DNA from: Thermoanaerobaculales bacterium
Lineage (GTDB): Bacteria > Acidobacteriota > Thermoanaerobaculia > Thermoanaerobaculales > Sulfomarinibacteraceae
Length of the DNA: 64,000 bases
Assembly: GCA_035358815.1 (NCBI GenBank)
Contig: DAOPQC010000002.1
Coordinates: forward strand, 530,620-594,619
Reading direction: 5' to 3'
Shown here: piece after piece, positions 1-8,653 of the stretch
Position numbering within the stretch: the stretch's first letter is position 1
Layout: every line of letters begins with the position of its first letter
The notes under the pieces: generated by a model
What the model saw: the letters and a program-made list of their open reading frames with translations, nothing else
Databases searched by the model: none
What the model was told of the DNA's origin: nothing
Program-made: the position numbers and the translations under genes

Positions 1-666
1 CAGCTGCACTCGGTGGTGTTCCCGTTGATCGACGAGCTGCTCGAGGCCTTCGAGGCCGACGCCTTCCACGCCGGCATGGACGAGGTCTTCTACATCGCCG
101 ACCCCAAGTGCCCGCGCTGCGGCGGCCGCGATCCGGCGGAGCTGTTCGCGGGCGAGGTGACGGCGATCCGCAACCACCTGGCGTCGCGGGGCGCCGAGCT
201 GTGGATCTGGGGCGACCGCCTGATCGACGGCAAGACCACCGGGATCGGGATGTGGGAAGCGAGCATGAACAACACCCACCGCGCGGTCGACCTCATCCCC
301 AAGGACGTCGTGATCGCCGACTGGCACTACGAGCGCGCCGACCCGACTGCCCCCTACTTCGCGGTCAAGGGCTTCAAGGTCGTCAGCTGCCCGTGGCAGT
401 TCGCGGAGGTCGCCTCCGCCCACATCCGCGCGACCCTCGAGTCGCGACGGACGTCGACCCCCGAGATGCGGGAGCGCTTTGCCGGCGTCATGCAGACGGT
501 GTGGGCCCCTGCCGAGTCCTTCCTCGACCAGTTCTACGGCCGGGTCCCGCCCGACCGCGAGCGGGGCGACCCGATCGACTGCTGCAAGCGCTACCTTGCC
601 GAGATGAAGGAGCTCGCGGGCCAGCCACAGCCGGCGGCCGCCGGCGGCGGCGGTCACTCGCCGTAG
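1..666 (+). CDS. Glycoside hydrolase family 20-like protein, C-terminal fragment
   Basis: The reading frame is open from the first base, so the N-terminus lies outside the window. Early in the fragment is a FHAGMDE motif, which matches the H-x-G-x-D-E signature of GH20 beta-N-acetylhexosaminidase-type TIM barrels, where the D-E pair is catalytic. It is followed by a Cys-x-x-Cys (CPRC) and by the strand segments ELWIWGDRL and DVVIADWHY typical of the second half of such a barrel. Expected role: hydrolysis of terminal N-acetylhexosamine or a related glycoside. The C-terminus is an Ala/Gly-rich tail. Its stop overlaps the end of the convergent aldo/keto reductase by 13 bases. The family call is moderate, and substrate specificity cannot be read from a fragment. 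Confidence 0.6.
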   Translation, partial: QLHSVVFPLIDELLEAFEADAFHAGMDEVFYIADPKCPRCGGRDPAELFAGEVTAIRNHLASRGAELWIWGDRLIDGKTTGIGMWEASMNNTHRAVDLIPKDVVIADWHYERADPTAPYFAVKGFKVVSCPWQFAEVASAHIRATLESRRTSTPEMRERFAGVMQTVWAPAESFLDQFYGRVPPDRERGDPIDCCKRYLAEMKELAGQPQPAAAGGGGHSP

Positions 667-1625
667 AAGTTCTTGTCCCAGGCGTGGCGGCGCAGGATCG
701 CGAGCGTCGCCTCGTCGAGCGTCCCCTGTTCGGACACCGCCAGGTTGGCATCGACGTGGCGGACAGTCCTCATGCCGGGGATCACGGTGCTGACCGCTGG
801 ATGCGAGAGGCAGAAGCGCAGCGCGATCTCGGGCAGCGTGCCCGCGACGCCCGCGAGGTCCCGGCGCAGGGCCGCCACCCGCTCCTCGACCTGCCGCGGC
901 CGGTCGCCCGCGAAGTACTCGGCGCGGAAGTCGCCCGGGTCGAAGACCGTCGTCGCGGTGATCGCCCCGGTCAGGGCGCCCTCGTCGAACGGCACCCGCG
1001 CGATGACGCCGACCCCCACCTCGCGGGCGAGCGGCAGCAGTCGGCGCTCCGGGCTCTGGTCGAAGATGTTGTAGATCACCTGCACCGCGTCGACCAGGCC
1101 GCTGCCCACCAGCTCGAGCGCCGAGTCGGGATCGTGATCGTTGATCGAGACCCCGACCGCCCGCGCCTTGCCCGACGCCTTGAGGTCGGAGAAGGCCCGG
1201 CGCCAGTCGTCGCTTGCGAACCACTCCGGGTTCCACACGTGCAGCTGCTGCAGGTCGAGGGCCTCCAACCGGAGGTTGCGCAGGCTCTGCTCGGTGCATG
1301 CCATCACGTAGTCGTAGGGGAAGACCTCCTCGATCCCGATCCCTCGCCGCGCCGGCCACTGCTCGTTCTTCGGCGGAACCTTGGAGGCGACGAACACCGG
1401 CCTCCCGGCCTCCCGCACCACCTCGCCGACCAGCCGCTCGCTGTGGCCGTCGCCGTACGCGAGCGCGGTGTCGATGAAGTTGAGCCCGAGCTCGATCGAC
1501 CGCCGGAGCGCGCGCCGCGCCTCGGCGTCGGTCCGGCCGAGCCACTGCACCCCGCCGACTCCCCATGCGCCGTAGGAGACCTCGCTGACCTCGAAGCCGG
1601 TCCTGCCGAGCCTGCGGTACCTCAC
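654..1625 (-). CDS. Aldo/keto reductase
   Basis: A 323-residue NAD(P)H-dependent oxidoreductase of the aldo/keto reductase superfamily, probably cytoplasmic. It starts VRYRRLGRTGFEVSEVSYG, the usual AKR opening, from a GTG codon preceded by AGAGGC; no in-frame ATG lies nearby upstream. The catalytic tetrad is visible: Asp and Tyr in FIDTALAYGDGHSE, Lys in VFVASKVPP and His in LQQLHVWN. Near the C-terminus, VSTVIPGMRTVRHVDANL matches the cofactor-binding segment seen in AKR11/12-like proteins. The substrate is unknown. It is convergent with the GH20-like gene, and its 5' side faces a family C hairpin and the DUF4388 gene, which is on the same strand. Confidence 0.85.
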   Translation of the reverse strand: MRYRRLGRTGFEVSEVSYGAWGVGGVQWLGRTDAEARRALRRSIELGLNFIDTALAYGDGHSERLVGEVVREAGRPVFVASKVPPKNEQWPARRGIGIEEVFPYDYVMACTEQSLRNLRLEALDLQQLHVWNPEWFASDDWRRAFSDLKASGKARAVGVSINDHDPDSALELVGSGLVDAVQVIYNIFDQSPERRLLPLAREVGVGVIARVPFDEGALTGAITATTVFDPGDFRAEYFAGDRPRQVEERVAALRRDLAGVAGTLPEIALRFCLSHPAVSTVIPGMRTVRHVDANLAVSEQGTLDEATLAILRRHAWDKNFYGE

Positions 1626-1672
1626 AGTGTGCGCCTCTCGATCTTCCGTCGCTTCGACAACCCAACCTTCAG

Positions 1673-1757
1673 AAGGATTTCGTGCCGCAGCGGCCGTCGA
1701 ACTGCCCTTCGGTCGACCCCGTACGCCGAAACGGCCGATGCGGCACGAAATCCTAAC
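1673..1757. repeat. Family C hairpin repeat, copy 1
   Basis: Two arms of about 26 bases, AAGGATTTCGTGCCGCAGCG at the left and its near-perfect reverse complement ending CGGCACGAAATCCTAA at the right, enclose about 30 bases containing CCCTTCGGTCGACC. Read on the minus strand, the element opens TAGGATTTCGTG and its TAG is the stop codon of the DUF4388 gene. Homologous elements lie at 9617-9700 and 61951-62029. It could fold into a long RNA hairpin and act as a terminator, or be a small palindromic mobile element. Confidence 0.8.
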
Positions 1758-2868
1758 GGTAGCGGATCTCGACCAGCCCGGCCTTGACGAGCTTCCAGAA
1801 CACCACCAGCGCCTCGAGCTCGGGCAGCGGCGAGATCTTGAGGATCGACCCGAGGTCGCTGCCGCCACCGATCCGCGACAGGATGAAGCCTTCCTCTGGG
1901 GTCAGCGACATGCCGCCCAGGTCGGCGGTCTTGGCGGCGAGCACCGGCACCCCGCCGCGATCCACGCCAGCCTCCTGCAGCTTCGCCCGGAGCTCGGACT
2001 CCACCGTCTTGATCTCGCGGCCAAGGTCCCGGTCGTCGGGCATCAGGCTCCCGGCGGCCCGCAGCCGGCGCAGCGCCTGCTCGAGGTCGAGCTCCACGAT
2101 GCGGGCCCGGGCCTCGGCCACCAGGTCGGCGGCGGCGGTGGCGGGCGGCGCTGCCGGGGCGGACACCACCCTCGGCCGCACTGCCTTCAGGCGCCCGCTC
2201 GCCGCCATCTGGAACAGGATCTCGGACACGAAGTACTCGCCCGAGTGGGTCTGCAGGCAGATCTCCTCGACGCTGCGATCGTCGTTGACCAGCTCGAGCA
2301 CCGCCCGCCGGGCCTCGTCGGTCTCGCCCTCGAGCAGATCGCGCACCGCCACCGGCACGCACTGCGCCGAGGGTATGAAGCGCCGGATCCGGGCCCACTC
2401 GTCGACCCTCCGGATGCCCTCTAGGGTCACCGAGGTGACGTTCAGCGAGATCGGCACCATCTCGTACGCCGGCAGCTCGCCGGCGAGAAAGCGGAACTGA
2501 CCGTCCTCCCACAGGAACAGCTCGAAGATCGACTCCTCGGCCTTCAGCGCGAGCATCCGCTGGAGCTCCGCCTCGGCGACGGCCCCCTGGTCGACCAGGA
2601 TCTTGCCAATCATCTCGCCGCTGCGGTCCTGCTCGCCGACTGCCGCCGCGAGCTCGGCCTCGCCGATGCAGCCGTGGCTGACCAGAAAATGCCCGAGGAA
2701 CTCCCTGGGGTCGGTCGAGTTGCAGGACACGATCGCGCCGTCGCGGAAGTAGATCGACTTCACCACGTCGCCGTTGGAGACCATGAGCGTGCCGGTGGAG
2801 TGGCCGTTGGACAGCCAGCCGAAGATGTCTGACAGGACCATGGTCTTGAGGCTGCCGGCGATGGTCAT
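1753..2868 (-). CDS. DUF4388 (PATAN-type) domain protein
   Basis: 371 residues, no signal peptide, predicted cytoplasmic. Residues 1-110 match the DUF4388 pattern: MTIAGSLKTMVLSDIFGWLS, then GTLMVSNGDVVKSIYFRDGAIVSC. This domain occurs in signalling and gliding-associated proteins of deltaproteobacteria and acidobacteria, often with response regulators or small GTPases. The middle is helical and resembles a type II secretion GspE-N-like segment (GKILVDQGAVAEAELQRML). After about residue 250 an Ala-rich linker leads to a helical C-terminal region. No enzymatic motif is visible. The MglA-type GTPase at 49.9 kb is a possible partner of the same regulatory class, but it is not adjacent. The TAG stop lies in a family C repeat arm. 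Confidence 0.75.
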   Translation of the reverse strand: MTIAGSLKTMVLSDIFGWLSNGHSTGTLMVSNGDVVKSIYFRDGAIVSCNSTDPREFLGHFLVSHGCIGEAELAAAVGEQDRSGEMIGKILVDQGAVAEAELQRMLALKAEESIFELFLWEDGQFRFLAGELPAYEMVPISLNVTSVTLEGIRRVDEWARIRRFIPSAQCVPVAVRDLLEGETDEARRAVLELVNDDRSVEEICLQTHSGEYFVSEILFQMAASGRLKAVRPRVVSAPAAPPATAAADLVAEARARIVELDLEQALRRLRAAGSLMPDDRDLGREIKTVESELRAKLQEAGVDRGGVPVLAAKTADLGGMSLTPEEGFILSRIGGGSDLGSILKISPLPELEALVVFWKLVKAGLVEIRYR

Positions 2869-2948
2869 GGTGTCGTCTTCCGCCCTCCGCGACCGAGCGA
2901 CGTGGATTGCAGTCTGCGCTGATCAGGTTGCCGCCGAGCGGGCTCGGA

Positions 2949-3428
2949 TCAGCCAGCGGCCTGATAACGGGTCCAGACCTCGGTGCGGCCGAGCAGCGAC
3001 ACACCGATGAAGCCCCGCACCTTGAGCGTGTCGCTGCCGTCGAGCGCCATCTTGCACTTGTAGGTCTTGCCCTCGTCCGGCGCGTAGATGGTGCCGCCCT
3101 TCCACTTGCCGTCGCCGGCGTACTCGAAGTCGAACATCATCTCGAGACCGATGATCGGTCGCTGCCGGAGATTTTCCTCCGGGTTCTCCCGGTCGACCTT
3201 CTCCTGGCCCGCCATCCCCTGCTCGTCGTCCGCCGGGTAGACCGGCTTCTCGAGCCAGATGATCTTGCCGAAGTACTTGCCGTCCTTCTCGTAGACCTGG
3301 ATCCGGGCCCCTCCGTCCTCGGTGCCGAGCGCGGTCGCCCACACGCCGACAACCGCGTCTCCCTCTCCGGCAATCCCAGGAACGGCGGCCAGCGCCACGA
3401 TCGTGACCAGCAGTGCTGCACGTCTCAT
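2949..3428 (-). CDS. DUF2147 secreted protein
   Basis: 159 residues with a clear signal peptide (MRRAALLVTIVALAAVPGIAG). The mature part matches DUF2147: VGVWATALGTEDGGARIQVY near the N-terminus, KYFGKIIWLEKPVY, then PIIGLEMMFDFEYAGDGKWKGGTIY and a final KVRGFIGVSLLGRTEVWTRY. This lipocalin-like beta-rich family is exported in many Gram-negative bacteria and has no settled function. The gene is transcribed away from the lipoprotein at 3530 and lies upstream of the DUF4388 gene on the same strand with an 80-base gap. ATG start with a GGAGG-like Shine-Dalgarno sequence (GGAGGGTCTC). Confidence 0.85.
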   Translation of the reverse strand: MRRAALLVTIVALAAVPGIAGEGDAVVGVWATALGTEDGGARIQVYEKDGKYFGKIIWLEKPVYPADDEQGMAGQEKVDRENPEENLRQRPIIGLEMMFDFEYAGDGKWKGGTIYAPDEGKTYKCKMALDGSDTLKVRGFIGVSLLGRTEVWTRYQAAG

Positions 3429-3529
3429 GAGACCCTCCTCCGGGAACTCCCTTGCGGGACATCATACCGCGCGCCGGACGGGGCGTGGTCGACCGGGAGG
3501 CTGGTACAGTGCAGGCGACCGTGTGCGGC

Positions 3530-4045
3530 ATGACGTGGACCCTGGCGGCCCGGCTCGCGGTGGTGGCCGCACTCGCCGCGGCAGGGCCGGCCTGCGACCG
3601 CCCGCCCTCGCGGCCGGCGCCGTCGCGGCCGACCGCGGACTTGGTTGCGGCCACGCCGAACGCCGTCGGCATCCCCTACGGCCGCTATCTCCTGGTCCGC
3701 AGCGGCGAGCGCGTCATCGCCCTGTACGTCAGCGCGCTGACGCCGCTCGGCGATCGGGTGTCGTACCGCTGGTACCTGGCGGACGGCGACGGCCGCTTCG
3801 CCCGGCCGGAGGAGCTCGAGCGCGGCGAGGGCGAGGCAGTGGAGCGCCCTCACACCGGCCGCTTCGCTCTCCCCGGGCCGCTGACCCTGAGCTGGTCGCG
3901 GGGCTCGACCGAGTTCGGTTGGCTGTACTGGCCGGAGGCCGATGGCGGCTTCGCGGTCTACTCGCGGCCGTTCGCCGATCTCGGCGACGTCGGCGCCGCC
4001 CGGGACGGCGGCAGGTGGATGGTGCGGGAGGACTTCCGCCGCTGA
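3530..4045 (+). CDS. Hypothetical lipoprotein
   Basis: 171 residues. The chosen ATG gives a signal sequence MTWTLAARLAVVAALAAAGPAC with a lipobox-like AAGPAC; upstream in-frame starts would bury it. The mature domain is beta-rich: YGRYLLVRSGERVIALYVSA, then DRVSYRWYLADGDGRF and FGWLYWPEADGGFAVYSRP. It resembles small secreted proteins of unknown function, and I do not recognise the family. A family A repeat begins nine bases after the stop. The upstream 100 bases are shared with the divergent DUF2147 gene. Confidence 0.65.
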   Translation: MTWTLAARLAVVAALAAAGPACDRPPSRPAPSRPTADLVAATPNAVGIPYGRYLLVRSGERVIALYVSALTPLGDRVSYRWYLADGDGRFARPEELERGEGEAVERPHTGRFALPGPLTLSWSRGSTEFGWLYWPEADGGFAVYSRPFADLGDVGAARDGGRWMVREDFRR

Positions 4046-4053
4046 GGCCACAG

Positions 4054-4174
4054 AGGATCTGGGATCTGGGGGATAGGATCTAGGGCCGCCGCCCGCCCGC
4101 GACCACTGCCGGCTCTCCCGCGGGGCCCGCCTCGCGTCCTCCCTATTCCCCAGATCCTAGATCCCAGATCCTAT
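4054..4174. repeat. Family A inverted repeat pair, copy 1
   Basis: The left arm (4054-4086) reads GGATCTGGGATCTGGGGGAT and continues AGGATCTAGGG. The right arm (4141-4174) is its degenerate reverse complement, CCCTATTCCCCAGATCCTAG onward. The unique spacer between them is about 55 bases. It sits 3' of the lipoprotein gene and just 5' of the ABC-F gene. A transcript would form a long GC-rich hairpin. Confidence 0.85.
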
Positions 4175-4222
4175 CGATGGCCTGCTTTCACGCGTGACCT
4201 CGATCCGATAAGCTGTCCGGCC

Positions 4223-6175
4223 ATGATCGCAGTATCGGGCCTCGCCAAGTGGTTCGGTGCACAGTCCCTGTTCGAGGGGGTCGGCTTCCAGCTCAACCCC
4301 GGCTGCCGCTATGGGCTGGTCGGGGCCAACGGCTCGGGCAAGACGACGCTGCTGCGGATCCTCGCCGGACAGGAGGAGCCGAGCGCCGGCACCGTGTCGC
4401 GGCCGCGGCGGCTGCGGCTCGGCACCCTCGAGCAGGACCACTACCGCTTCGAGGAGCTGCCGATCCTCGAGGTGGCGATGATGGGCCACCACGAGCTGTG
4501 GCAGGCGATCCGCGACAAGGAGTCGCTGCTCGAGCGCGCCGACACCGGGTTCGACGGCGACCGCTATGCCGAGCTCGAGGACGTCATCGCGAGCCATGAC
4601 GGCTATGCCTTCGAGGCGCGCTCCGCAGAGATCCTCGAGGGGCTCGGCATCCCGACTCCGCTCCATCGCGATCCCCTGTCGACCCTGTCGGGCGGCTTCA
4701 AGCTGCGGGTCCTGCTCGCCCAGGCGCTGGCCGCGGACCCCCAGTGCCTGCTCCTCGACGAGCCGACGAATCACCTCGACATCCTGTCGATCCGCTGGCT
4801 CGAGAAGTTCCTGGCCGGGTTCGCCGGCTGCGCGCTGGTGATCTCGCACGACCACCGCTTCCTGGACAACGTCGCCACCCACATCCTGGACATCGACTAC
4901 CAGACGGTGACCCTCTACACCGGCAACTACACCGCCTTTTCCGAGGCCAAGCAGGCGGAGCGCGAGCGGCGCGAGGCCGAGATCGCCAAGCGCGAGAAGG
5001 AGATCGCCCAGCACCAGGCGTTCGTGGACCGGTTCCGCGCCAAGAACACCAAGGCCCGCCAGGCGCAGAGCAAGATCAAGCAGATCGAGCGGATCGTGAT
5101 CGATCGGCTGCCGCTGTCGTCGCGCCGCTACCCGACCTTCCAGTTCCGGCAGCGGCGTCCCAGCGGCAAGCAGGTGCTGACCTTCGAGGGTGTCGCGAAG
5201 GCGTTCGGGGACAACCAGGTGCTGCGCGACGTCACGCTCCACGTTCGCCGCGGCGACCGGTTGGCGATCATCGGTCCGAACGGCATCGGCAAGTCGACGC
5301 TGCTCAAGGTCGCCATGGGACAGCTGGCGGCCGACGCCGGCACCGTCACCTGGGGGCACGAGACCTACCCCGGCTACTTCGCACAGGACCACCGCGAGCG
5401 GCTCGAGGGCAGCGACGCCACGGTCGAGGGCTGGCTCGGCGAGGCCTGCAGCGGCGAGGGCATCGGCTTCGTTCGCGGCCAGCTCGGAAAGGTGCTGTTC
5501 TCGCGCGACGAGGTCGACAAGAGGGTGGCCTCGCTGTCAGGCGGCGAGGCGGCCCGCCTGCTGTTCGCCCGGCTCGGCGTCGAGAAGCCCAACGTGCTGG
5601 TGCTCGACGAGCCCACCAACCACCTCGACCTCGAGGCGATCGAGGCGCTGGTCGAGGCCCTTGCCGGCTTCGACGGCACCCTGGTGTTCGTCTCCCACGA
5701 CCGCTGGTTCGTGTCGCGGCTCGCAACCCGGATCGTCGAGATCACCGAGCACGGGCTCAACGACTACCACGGCAGCTACGACGACTACCTGGCGGCATGC
5801 GGCGACGACCACCTCGACAGCGACCAGGCCGTGCTCCGCCAGCGCCGGTCCCGAGCCCGCGCCGACAGCCGCCGCGCGCCGCCCCGCAACGCCGCGGAGC
5901 GGGCCGCCGAGCGGCGCCGGCGGGACCTCGCGCTGAAGCGCGACCTGGCGACCGCCGCCATCGAGCAGGCCGAGCTCAGGATCGACGCGATCGACCGGAC
6001 CTTCTGCAAGGACGGCTTCTTCGACGAGACCCCGCCTGCCGCCGTGCGCGCGCTGCAGGACGAGCAGCAGGGACTTCGCGCCCGGGTCCGGGAGCTGATG
6101 GCCGAGTGGGAGGCGATCGAGGCCGAGCTCGAGGGGCTGCCCAAGCCGCCACCACCACCAGAATCCAGGGGATAG
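4223..6175 (+). CDS. ABC-F family ATPase, YbiT-like
   Basis: 650 residues, soluble, with two nucleotide-binding domains and no membrane segments, so a translation-associated ABC-F protein rather than a transporter. NBD1 has Walker A GANGSGKT (about residue 33), signature LSGGF and Walker B LLLDEPTNHLD. NBD2 has GPNGIGKST, SLSGGE and VLVLDEPTNHLD. The charged linker between them (about 250-310) is the P-site tRNA interaction motif. MMGHHELWQAI, YAQD-like elements and DFQ-type spacing resemble E. coli YbiT, including the variant first signature. The C-terminal extension (about 560-650) is a charged coiled coil. The last codons and TAG stop (PESRG-stop) lie inside a family A repeat arm. Confidence 0.9.
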   Translation: MIAVSGLAKWFGAQSLFEGVGFQLNPGCRYGLVGANGSGKTTLLRILAGQEEPSAGTVSRPRRLRLGTLEQDHYRFEELPILEVAMMGHHELWQAIRDKESLLERADTGFDGDRYAELEDVIASHDGYAFEARSAEILEGLGIPTPLHRDPLSTLSGGFKLRVLLAQALAADPQCLLLDEPTNHLDILSIRWLEKFLAGFAGCALVISHDHRFLDNVATHILDIDYQTVTLYTGNYTAFSEAKQAERERREAEIAKREKEIAQHQAFVDRFRAKNTKARQAQSKIKQIERIVIDRLPLSSRRYPTFQFRQRRPSGKQVLTFEGVAKAFGDNQVLRDVTLHVRRGDRLAIIGPNGIGKSTLLKVAMGQLAADAGTVTWGHETYPGYFAQDHRERLEGSDATVEGWLGEACSGEGIGFVRGQLGKVLFSRDEVDKRVASLSGGEAARLLFARLGVEKPNVLVLDEPTNHLDLEAIEALVEALAGFDGTLVFVSHDRWFVSRLATRIVEITEHGLNDYHGSYDDYLAACGDDHLDSDQAVLRQRRSRARADSRRAPPRNAAERAAERRRRDLALKRDLATAAIEQAELRIDAIDRTFCKDGFFDETPPAAVRALQDEQQGLRARVRELMAEWEAIEAELEGLPKPPPPPESRG

Positions 6176-6284
6176 GATCTAGGGGATAGGGACTAGGGTT
6201 CCTGAAATAGAGTGGATGCGCCTTCGCCCGAAAGAGCCGGGAGGGCGGGCGCCCTAGATCCTAGCCCCCAGCCCCTAGATCCTC
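6165..6284. repeat. Family A inverted repeat pair, copy 2 (carries two stop codons)
   Basis: The left arm (6165-6198) is CCAGGGGATAGGATCTAGGG and onward; the right arm (6252-6284) is GCCCTAGATCCTAGCCCCCA and onward. The left arm supplies the TAG that ends the plus-strand ABC-F gene (6173-6175). The right arm, read on the minus strand, supplies AGG-ATC-TAG, the last codons and stop of rsmB (6275-6277). It is placed exactly between two convergent genes, as a bidirectional terminator would be. Confidence 0.85.
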
Positions 6285-7534
6285 CGGAGAGCGTGCATCG
6301 TGAACCCGTCGCCCTCGAGGCACGGCAGGATGCGGACGCCGCCCGCCGCGGTCGGCGTGGCCGGCACGCCGGCCGGGAGCAGCGCCGCCAGCTCGATCGC
6401 CTCGATCCCCGCCGGCAGCCGCTCGACGAGCGCCTCGTTCTCCTCGGCCTCCACCGAGCAGGTGGAGTACAGCACCATGCCGCCGGGCGCGACGAGCTCT
6501 CGGGCCGCGGCCAGAATGCCCGCCTGCACCGCGGCGAGCCGGGCAATCCCCTCGGGGCGCAACCGCCACCGTAGCTCGGGATGCCGGCGCAGGGTCCCGG
6601 TCCCCGAGCACGGCGCATCCACCAGCACCACGTCCCGGCTCGCCGGCGGCAGCGGCGGGGCCGCCGCGTCGCCCACCACCAGCCCGGCGCCACCGACCCG
6701 GTCGAGGAGGCGGCCGGCCACGCGGAGCCGGCCGGGGTGCCGGTCGAGGGCGAGCGGCATCGGCTCGCCGCCGAGCCGGCGCCACAGTGCGAGCTTGCCG
6801 CCGGGCGCGGCGCACACGTCGACCAGCCGCGCGCTGCCGCCGCCGAGCCGCAGCGCGAGGTGGGCGACCAGCTGCGAGCTCGGGTCCTGGACGTAGGCCT
6901 TGCCCGCCGCCACCGCGGCGAGGAGCTCCCGGGCCTGCTCGGGAGCAGTCCACGCTCCGGGGCACCACGGGTGGGACCGCAGCCCGACGCCGGCCGCGGC
7001 CGCGGCGGCTCGGGCCTGGTCGTCCAGCCACCACACCCAGACCGGCGCCGGCTCCTGGTCGGCCGCCATGGCGCGCAGCGCCGCATCCTCGCCGAATGCC
7101 CCCAGCCAGCGCCGCCAGAGCCAATCCGGGTGGGACAGCCGCAGATCCGGCGCCGCCCGCTCCAGCAGCGCGGCCCAGGCCGGCGCGGCGCGCCGCAGCA
7201 CCGCGTTGACGAGGCCGGCCGCCGAGGTCTTGCCCAGCCGGCGCACCGTCCCGACCGCGGCGTCGGTGGCCAGCGCCACCGGGGTCCCGAGCACCACCGC
7301 CTCGAGCAGGGCGAGCCGCAGCACGGCCCGCACCTCGGCATCGAGCCGGTCGAGGGGCCGGCGCAGCGGCTCGCTCAGGGCCGCATCCAGGGTCCGCTGC
7401 CATCGCAGCACCCCGAGGACCCGCGCCCGGACACCGGCCGGCACCGGCCGCGCGAGCAGCCGCGACGAGTACGCACCCTCCTCGACCCGGACCAGCAGTC
7501 GCGCCGCCAGCTGGCGGTCAGCCGAATCGCTCAC
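6275..7534 (-). CDS. rsmB: 16S rRNA (cytosine-C5)-methyltransferase RsmB
   Basis: 419 residues. Residues 1-135 form the NusB-like RNA-binding domain (RQLAARLLVRVEEGAYSS, VLRWQRTLDAALSEP). The C-terminal part is a SAM-dependent RNA m5C methyltransferase: motif I VDVCAAPGGKLALW, motif IV VDAPCSGTGTLRRHPE with the Pro-Cys pair, and motif VI LYSTCSVEAEENE with the catalytic Cys. The known role of RsmB is methylation of C967 in 16S rRNA. The start overlaps the end of fmt by 17 bases, the conserved fmt-rsmB arrangement, so the two are probably translationally coupled. The stop is part of a family A repeat arm. Confidence 0.92.
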   Translation of the reverse strand: MSDSADRQLAARLLVRVEEGAYSSRLLARPVPAGVRARVLGVLRWQRTLDAALSEPLRRPLDRLDAEVRAVLRLALLEAVVLGTPVALATDAAVGTVRRLGKTSAAGLVNAVLRRAAPAWAALLERAAPDLRLSHPDWLWRRWLGAFGEDAALRAMAADQEPAPVWVWWLDDQARAAAAAAGVGLRSHPWCPGAWTAPEQARELLAAVAAGKAYVQDPSSQLVAHLALRLGGGSARLVDVCAAPGGKLALWRRLGGEPMPLALDRHPGRLRVAGRLLDRVGGAGLVVGDAAAPPLPPASRDVVLVDAPCSGTGTLRRHPELRWRLRPEGIARLAAVQAGILAAARELVAPGGMVLYSTCSVEAEENEALVERLPAGIEAIELAALLPAGVPATPTAAGGVRILPCLEGDGFTMHALRRI

Positions 7535-8456
7535 CCCGGCTCACCCGTTCGCCGATCTGGAAGGCGTCAGCCGGCAGCCGCCGCCGGCCCTCGCGCTGCA
7601 TCTCGGTGATCCTGGCCGCCGAGCCGCGGCCGCAGCGGACCATGACCCCGGCCGCGTCCGCCGCCAGCACGGAGCCGGGATGCTCGTCTCCCGCCGGCGG
7701 CGGCACCACCTCTTCGAGGCCGAAGACCTTGAGCCGGCTGCCCCGGTATGCGGTGTAGAGGCCGGGCCAGGGCGTGAAGCCTCGCAGCCGGTTGACCAGC
7801 TGGCGCGCCGGCATCGACCAGTCGACCTTGCCGAACTCGCGCCGCAGCATCGGCGTCAGGTTGGCGCCATCCTCCGGCTGCGGGCGTGGCGTGAGGGACC
7901 CCGCCTCGAGCCGATCGAGGGTCTCCACCAGCAGCTCGGCGCCGAGCTCGGCGAGCCGCGGCGCGAGCAGCTCAGCGGTGTCGCGGGGGTCGATCTCCAC
8001 CCGCCGCTGGAGCAGGATCGGCCCGGTGTCCAGGCCCTTGTCGAGCAGCATCGTCGTCACGCCGGTCCTGCGGTCGCCGCACACCAGCGCCCATTGGATG
8101 GGCGACGGCCCGCGGTGGCGAGGGAGCAGGCTCGGGTGGAGGTTGACGAAGCCGTGGCGCGGGATCGCCAGCAGCCCCTCGGGGATCAGCCTGCCGTAGG
8201 CCACCACCACGGCGGCGTCGGCCGCGAGCGCGGTCAGCTCCGCGGCCGCCTGCTCGCTCTTCAGCGACGCCGGCTGCCAGGCCGCGATGCCGTGACGCAG
8301 CGCCGCCTCCACCACCGCCGGCGGCGTCACCACCTGCTGGCGGCCGACCGGCTTGTCCGGGCGCGAGACCACTCGCACGACCTCGTGGCGGCTGGCCACC
8401 AGGCGCTCGAGCGACGGTACGGCGAACTCGGGGGTCCCGAAGAACACGACTCTCAT
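7518..8456 (-). CDS. fmt: Methionyl-tRNA formyltransferase
   Basis: 312 residues, the usual Fmt length. It transfers the formyl group of 10-formyltetrahydrofolate to initiator Met-tRNA. The start MRVVFFGTPEFAVPSLERL is diagnostic. The catalytic segment HPSLLPRHRGPSPIQWAL contains the Fmt/GART SLLP motif, with the preceding Asn in FVNLHPS and the downstream GVTTMLLDKGLDTGPILL including the conserved Asp. The C-terminal OB-like domain includes LRGFTPWPGLYTAY. First gene of the fmt-rsmB operon, divergent from the receiver-ECF sigma gene with a shared upstream region of about 200 bases. Confidence 0.95.
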   Translation of the reverse strand: MRVVFFGTPEFAVPSLERLVASRHEVVRVVSRPDKPVGRQQVVTPPAVVEAALRHGIAAWQPASLKSEQAAAELTALAADAAVVVAYGRLIPEGLLAIPRHGFVNLHPSLLPRHRGPSPIQWALVCGDRRTGVTTMLLDKGLDTGPILLQRRVEIDPRDTAELLAPRLAELGAELLVETLDRLEAGSLTPRPQPEDGANLTPMLRREFGKVDWSMPARQLVNRLRGFTPWPGLYTAYRGSRLKVFGLEEVVPPPAGDEHPGSVLAADAAGVMVRCGRGSAARITEMQREGRRRLPADAFQIGERVSRGERFG

Positions 8457-8653
8457 CCGGCGCAGTGTACACCACCAATCGAGACCGGATCGCGGCGCGA
8501 GCTGTGTTCACTTTCTTGACATGGACATCCCGGCGGCCGCGACGATCCCTGAGAGATGTCGGTCAAGATGTTGCGAGGTATGGACTTATGAGTGTCCATG
8601 GCACCCGCCGCGAGTGGCACGGTTCCTGCGTAGACCGGCCCCGGGAGGCCACG

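Noticed and set aside
8516..8544. Sigma-70 promoter at the TTGACA of 8516-8521
   Set aside because: The -35 match is perfect, but at 16-18 bases spacing there is no A/T-rich -10; the region reads GCGACG.
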